The notes below the pieces were generated by a model. It did no database searches. It had not been told where the DNA came from and worked only from the letters and a program-made list of their open reading frames with translations. Shown here piece by piece: positions 62,265 through 64,000 of a stretch of 64,000 bases of DNA. The stretch is from the IMG/VR virus record IMGVR_UViG_3300002132_000024, positions 1-64,000 of that record; one strand, 5' to 3'. The stretch's first letter is position 1. Each line of letters begins with the position of its first letter. A program made the translations under genes and the position numbers. The DNA is from a virus.

Positions 62265-64000
62265 GGTAATTTTTCTCTCCGTTGTGGAAACGCAAGGTAT
62301 TTATCCTCTATTTCGCCGTCTATAATATCTATTATATATCTATCTGCTAAGAAGTCAAGTGATTTAAAATCAAATCCAGAGGCCTTTATCCTAGAAATAA
62401 TCCCTGCAGATTTACCCGGCAAGCAGTAGCACAGGGGCAGAGCTTTGGTAAATCCTAGCTCGTATGAAGCAGAATCTTGAATACTACGCATCCATTGCGG
62501 CAAAAATTCACGATCTCTGTCGCCTACTGTTTCTATTTGGGTTCGCATATTCTTTATACTATTTGGGAATATTCTTTGATGATCGCTGTCGCTTACAAAC
62601 GGTATATTGCTATCTACTTTAATTGCATCATAGCTGATTAGTACCTTACTGCTTATATCATTTCTTAATTCTACAGTGCTGCTAATGCTTTTACCATTTT
62701 TTTCAAGATCGTCGATGATATTTACATATATTATTTCGTATATTACTTCTTGTGTTGTAAGATCTTTAGCTTTAGCAGATAACACGTCTCCGAGTTTTAG
62801 ACGCTTATTATAATGATTCCTGCTCATAGCCTGTACATAATTTACAGCCGCCGTGCTTTCAATTCCGGCATATACTAATACCTTAAGAGCAGTTTGTATA
62901 CCGAAGTTGATGTCACCGTATCTATATAGTTCTGAATTTTTAAAGATTGTAGCATCGGTAATAAAGTTATACCATTCTAGTCTTTTACTTTTTATTTGGA
63001 AGGCTTTAAGGTATAAGTTAGCAAATGTTTTAGTCTGCTCAGACACAACAGTTATAGTAAATATTTTATTCAATACAGCAAAGTTTACACTATCTCGGGC
63101 TTTAATTGTAAACGTAAACTTTTTGTCGTATGTTGTGGTTTCACTATCGTATGTAGAAGTAAAATCTCTAGAAGCAGTAGAACTATCTTCTGCGCTGTCA
63201 GTTCTTTCAAAAAATCTTGTAAGTCCAGGACCTGCATTGTCCGCAAACTGCTTTACTTTTCCTTGTATGCTACCAGTTGGTAGGAATTCAAGGCCTGGAG
63301 GCAATTCTCCGCTGACGAATTCATAACCTACTCTACCGCCATATAATAGAGTTTCTGCCTCAACATATAGTTTACTTGGTTGATTAGGTTTGATAGTTCC
63401 TAGATCGCTTACGGAAATCCAACTTACAGCACTTTCGATCTCACCAACAATCTCAACTGAGAATGTTTTATCAGCAGACGAAGTACCTGCAATCCAATAT
63501 GCAGTATCTGTAGGCGATACATTTCTATTGCTCACATTACAGATATAGAGTAAACCGAGATATATAACTGCATCATTTACAGCATACGCAATTGATGCAT
63601 TCCAGTCGCCACGTAGAGTATATGTAGTATATGCCAGCGTTGCAGGAAAGTTCACAGCCCGCAGAGTAAATGAGTATGTTTTAGACACTCTTGCTTGATA
63701 GGGAACATTTCCTGCAACTTCCCCAGTGATGCTGTCTAACTCCATTCCTGGAGGCAATTCGCTTGCACTAGTGTCTGGATTTAATGGCAGTAGGAAATAG
63801 GTTATAGTTCCTTCTAAACTAGGAGGATCGTACACATCTAAAAATATAGTCACATAGTTGTTAGCACGGAATCTTCCTAGATTGCTTTCAGTGATCCAAA
63901 TAGGCGTTCTGCTACTTGAGGCGTCAGCTTGGAACAGATTTGTATCTACTTGTACAATACTATTGTCTGCTTGCAAAAATTCTTCAGTGACGACATAGAT
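62261..64000 (-). CDS. Large structural protein with Ig-like domains, 5'-truncated
   Basis: The reading frame runs off the window edge, so the N-terminus is missing; the in-frame TTG at 63976 need not be the start. The 571 visible residues contain cadherin/putative-Ig repeats: LPPGMELDSITGEVAGNVP (near 75-95) and LPPGLEFLPTGSIQGKV (near 230), the L-P-P-G-(M/L)-x-(L/F) pattern of He_PIG domains. The rest is beta-rich with a short helical segment. Likely a tail, baseplate or fibre-type protein. It overlaps the next gene by 4 bases. Confidence 0.7.
   Translation of the reverse strand: MYVVTEEFLQADNSIVQVDTNLFQADASSSRTPIWITESNLGRFRANNYVTIFLDVYDPPSLEGTITYFLLPLNPDTSASELPPGMELDSITGEVAGNVPYQARVSKTYSFTLRAVNFPATLAYTTYTLRGDWNASIAYAVNDAVIYLGLLYICNVSNRNVSPTDTAYWIAGTSSADKTFSVEIVGEIESAVSWISVSDLGTIKPNQPSKLYVEAETLLYGGRVGYEFVSGELPPGLEFLPTGSIQGKVKQFADNAGPGLTRFFERTDSAEDSSTASRDFTSTYDSETTTYDKKFTFTIKARDSVNFAVLNKIFTITVVSEQTKTFANLYLKAFQIKSKRLEWYNFITDATIFKNSELYRYGDINFGIQTALKVLVYAGIESTAAVNYVQAMSRNHYNKRLKLGDVLSAKAKDLTTQEVIYEIIYVNIIDDLEKNGKSISSTVELRNDISSKVLISYDAIKVDSNIPFVSDSDHQRIFPNSIKNMRTQIETVGDRDREFLPQWMRSIQDSASYELGFTKALPLCYCLPGKSAGIISRIKASGFDFKSLDFLADRYIIDIIDGEIEDKYLAFPQRREKLP
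62298..62305 (-). promoter_or_regulatory. T4-type late promoter (GATAAATA)
   Basis: GATAAATA on the minus strand. +1 near 62292 gives a 28-base leader with GGAGAG before the ATG at 62264. Confidence 0.6.

Noticed and set aside
62330-62357. TTGACT-16-TATAAT pair inside the large structural gene
   Set aside because: The spacer is 16, the -35 is imperfect, and a good late promoter lies closer to the start of the downstream gene.

Overview
The window is an internal piece of a tailed-phage genome of the T4-like (myovirus) type, most like the T4-like viruses of aquatic bacteria. The evidence is a set of T4-family replication genes (family B DNA polymerase gp43, sliding clamp gp45, clamp-loader ATPase gp44, an RNase H/flap exonuclease, DsbA), T4-type late promoters (NATAAATA or CTAAATA) placed at structural and lysis genes, tightly overlapping genes (ATGA and TAATG junctions) and AT-rich sequence. 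Both ends cut through large structural genes. The host cannot be named. A 7Fe ferredoxin that follows the proteobacterial FdxA pattern closely hints at a proteobacterial host. No integrase, rRNA, tRNA, CRISPR array or insertion sequence was seen.

Layout. (1) 1-13.6 kb, + strand: tail, baseplate and fibre proteins, including four tandem fibre paralogues with a shared N-terminal domain, a fibre chaperone-like protein and a pair of paralogous structural proteins. (2) 13.6-22.6 kb, + strand: a cassette of glycosyltransferase-like proteins, a radical SAM protein and two SGNH-hydrolase-like proteins, apparently run from one late promoter and probably used for glycan decoration. (3) 22.6-26.9 kb, - strand: small conserved phage genes and the flap exonuclease. 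(4) 26.9-37.0 kb, - strand: a nucleotide and DNA-modification region with QueE, QueD, FolE and a DpdA/TGT-like transglycosylase, which together predict 7-deazaguanine in the phage DNA. An MBD4-like DNA glycosylase, a phosphoribosyltransferase, a HIT protein, a cupin and a GT-B glycosyltransferase lie among them. (5) 37-41.3 kb: gp45, gp43, a membrane protein and DsbA. (6) 41.4-47.5 kb: late genes whose products begin with short leaders resembling the T4 capsid-targeting sequence, including a GH19 muralytic enzyme and a nucleotidyltransferase. (7) 47.5-51.9 kb: an unknown protein, a ClpA-type unfoldase, peptide deformylase and DnaJ. (8) 51.9-55.2 kb: lysis module (endolysin, overlapping spanins, holin-like protein). 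(9) phoH, the only + strand gene in the right part. (10) 56-61.7 kb: dCMP deaminase, ferredoxin, gp44, a cytidylyltransferase, a MazG/HisE-like protein, a GroES-like cochaperonin and a DNA polymerase III alpha-like fragment. (11) 61.7-64 kb: structural proteins.

Regulation is unusually legible. Twelve T4-type late promoter elements sit at gene starts. Ten sigma70-type promoters (TTGACA or TTGACT, 17-18 bases, TATAAT-like) lie on the minus strand. At two late/early boundaries an intrinsic terminator physically contains the -35 box of the next early promoter. Several promoters place the predicted transcription start on, or within two bases of, the start codon, which implies leaderless messages.

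The genes suggest a virus that makes a modified guanine for its DNA, carries an electron carrier that could serve its radical SAM enzymes, brings a protein-quality kit (ClpA, DnaJ, GroES-like, deformylase), may package enzymes in its head, and may decorate a surface structure with sugars.
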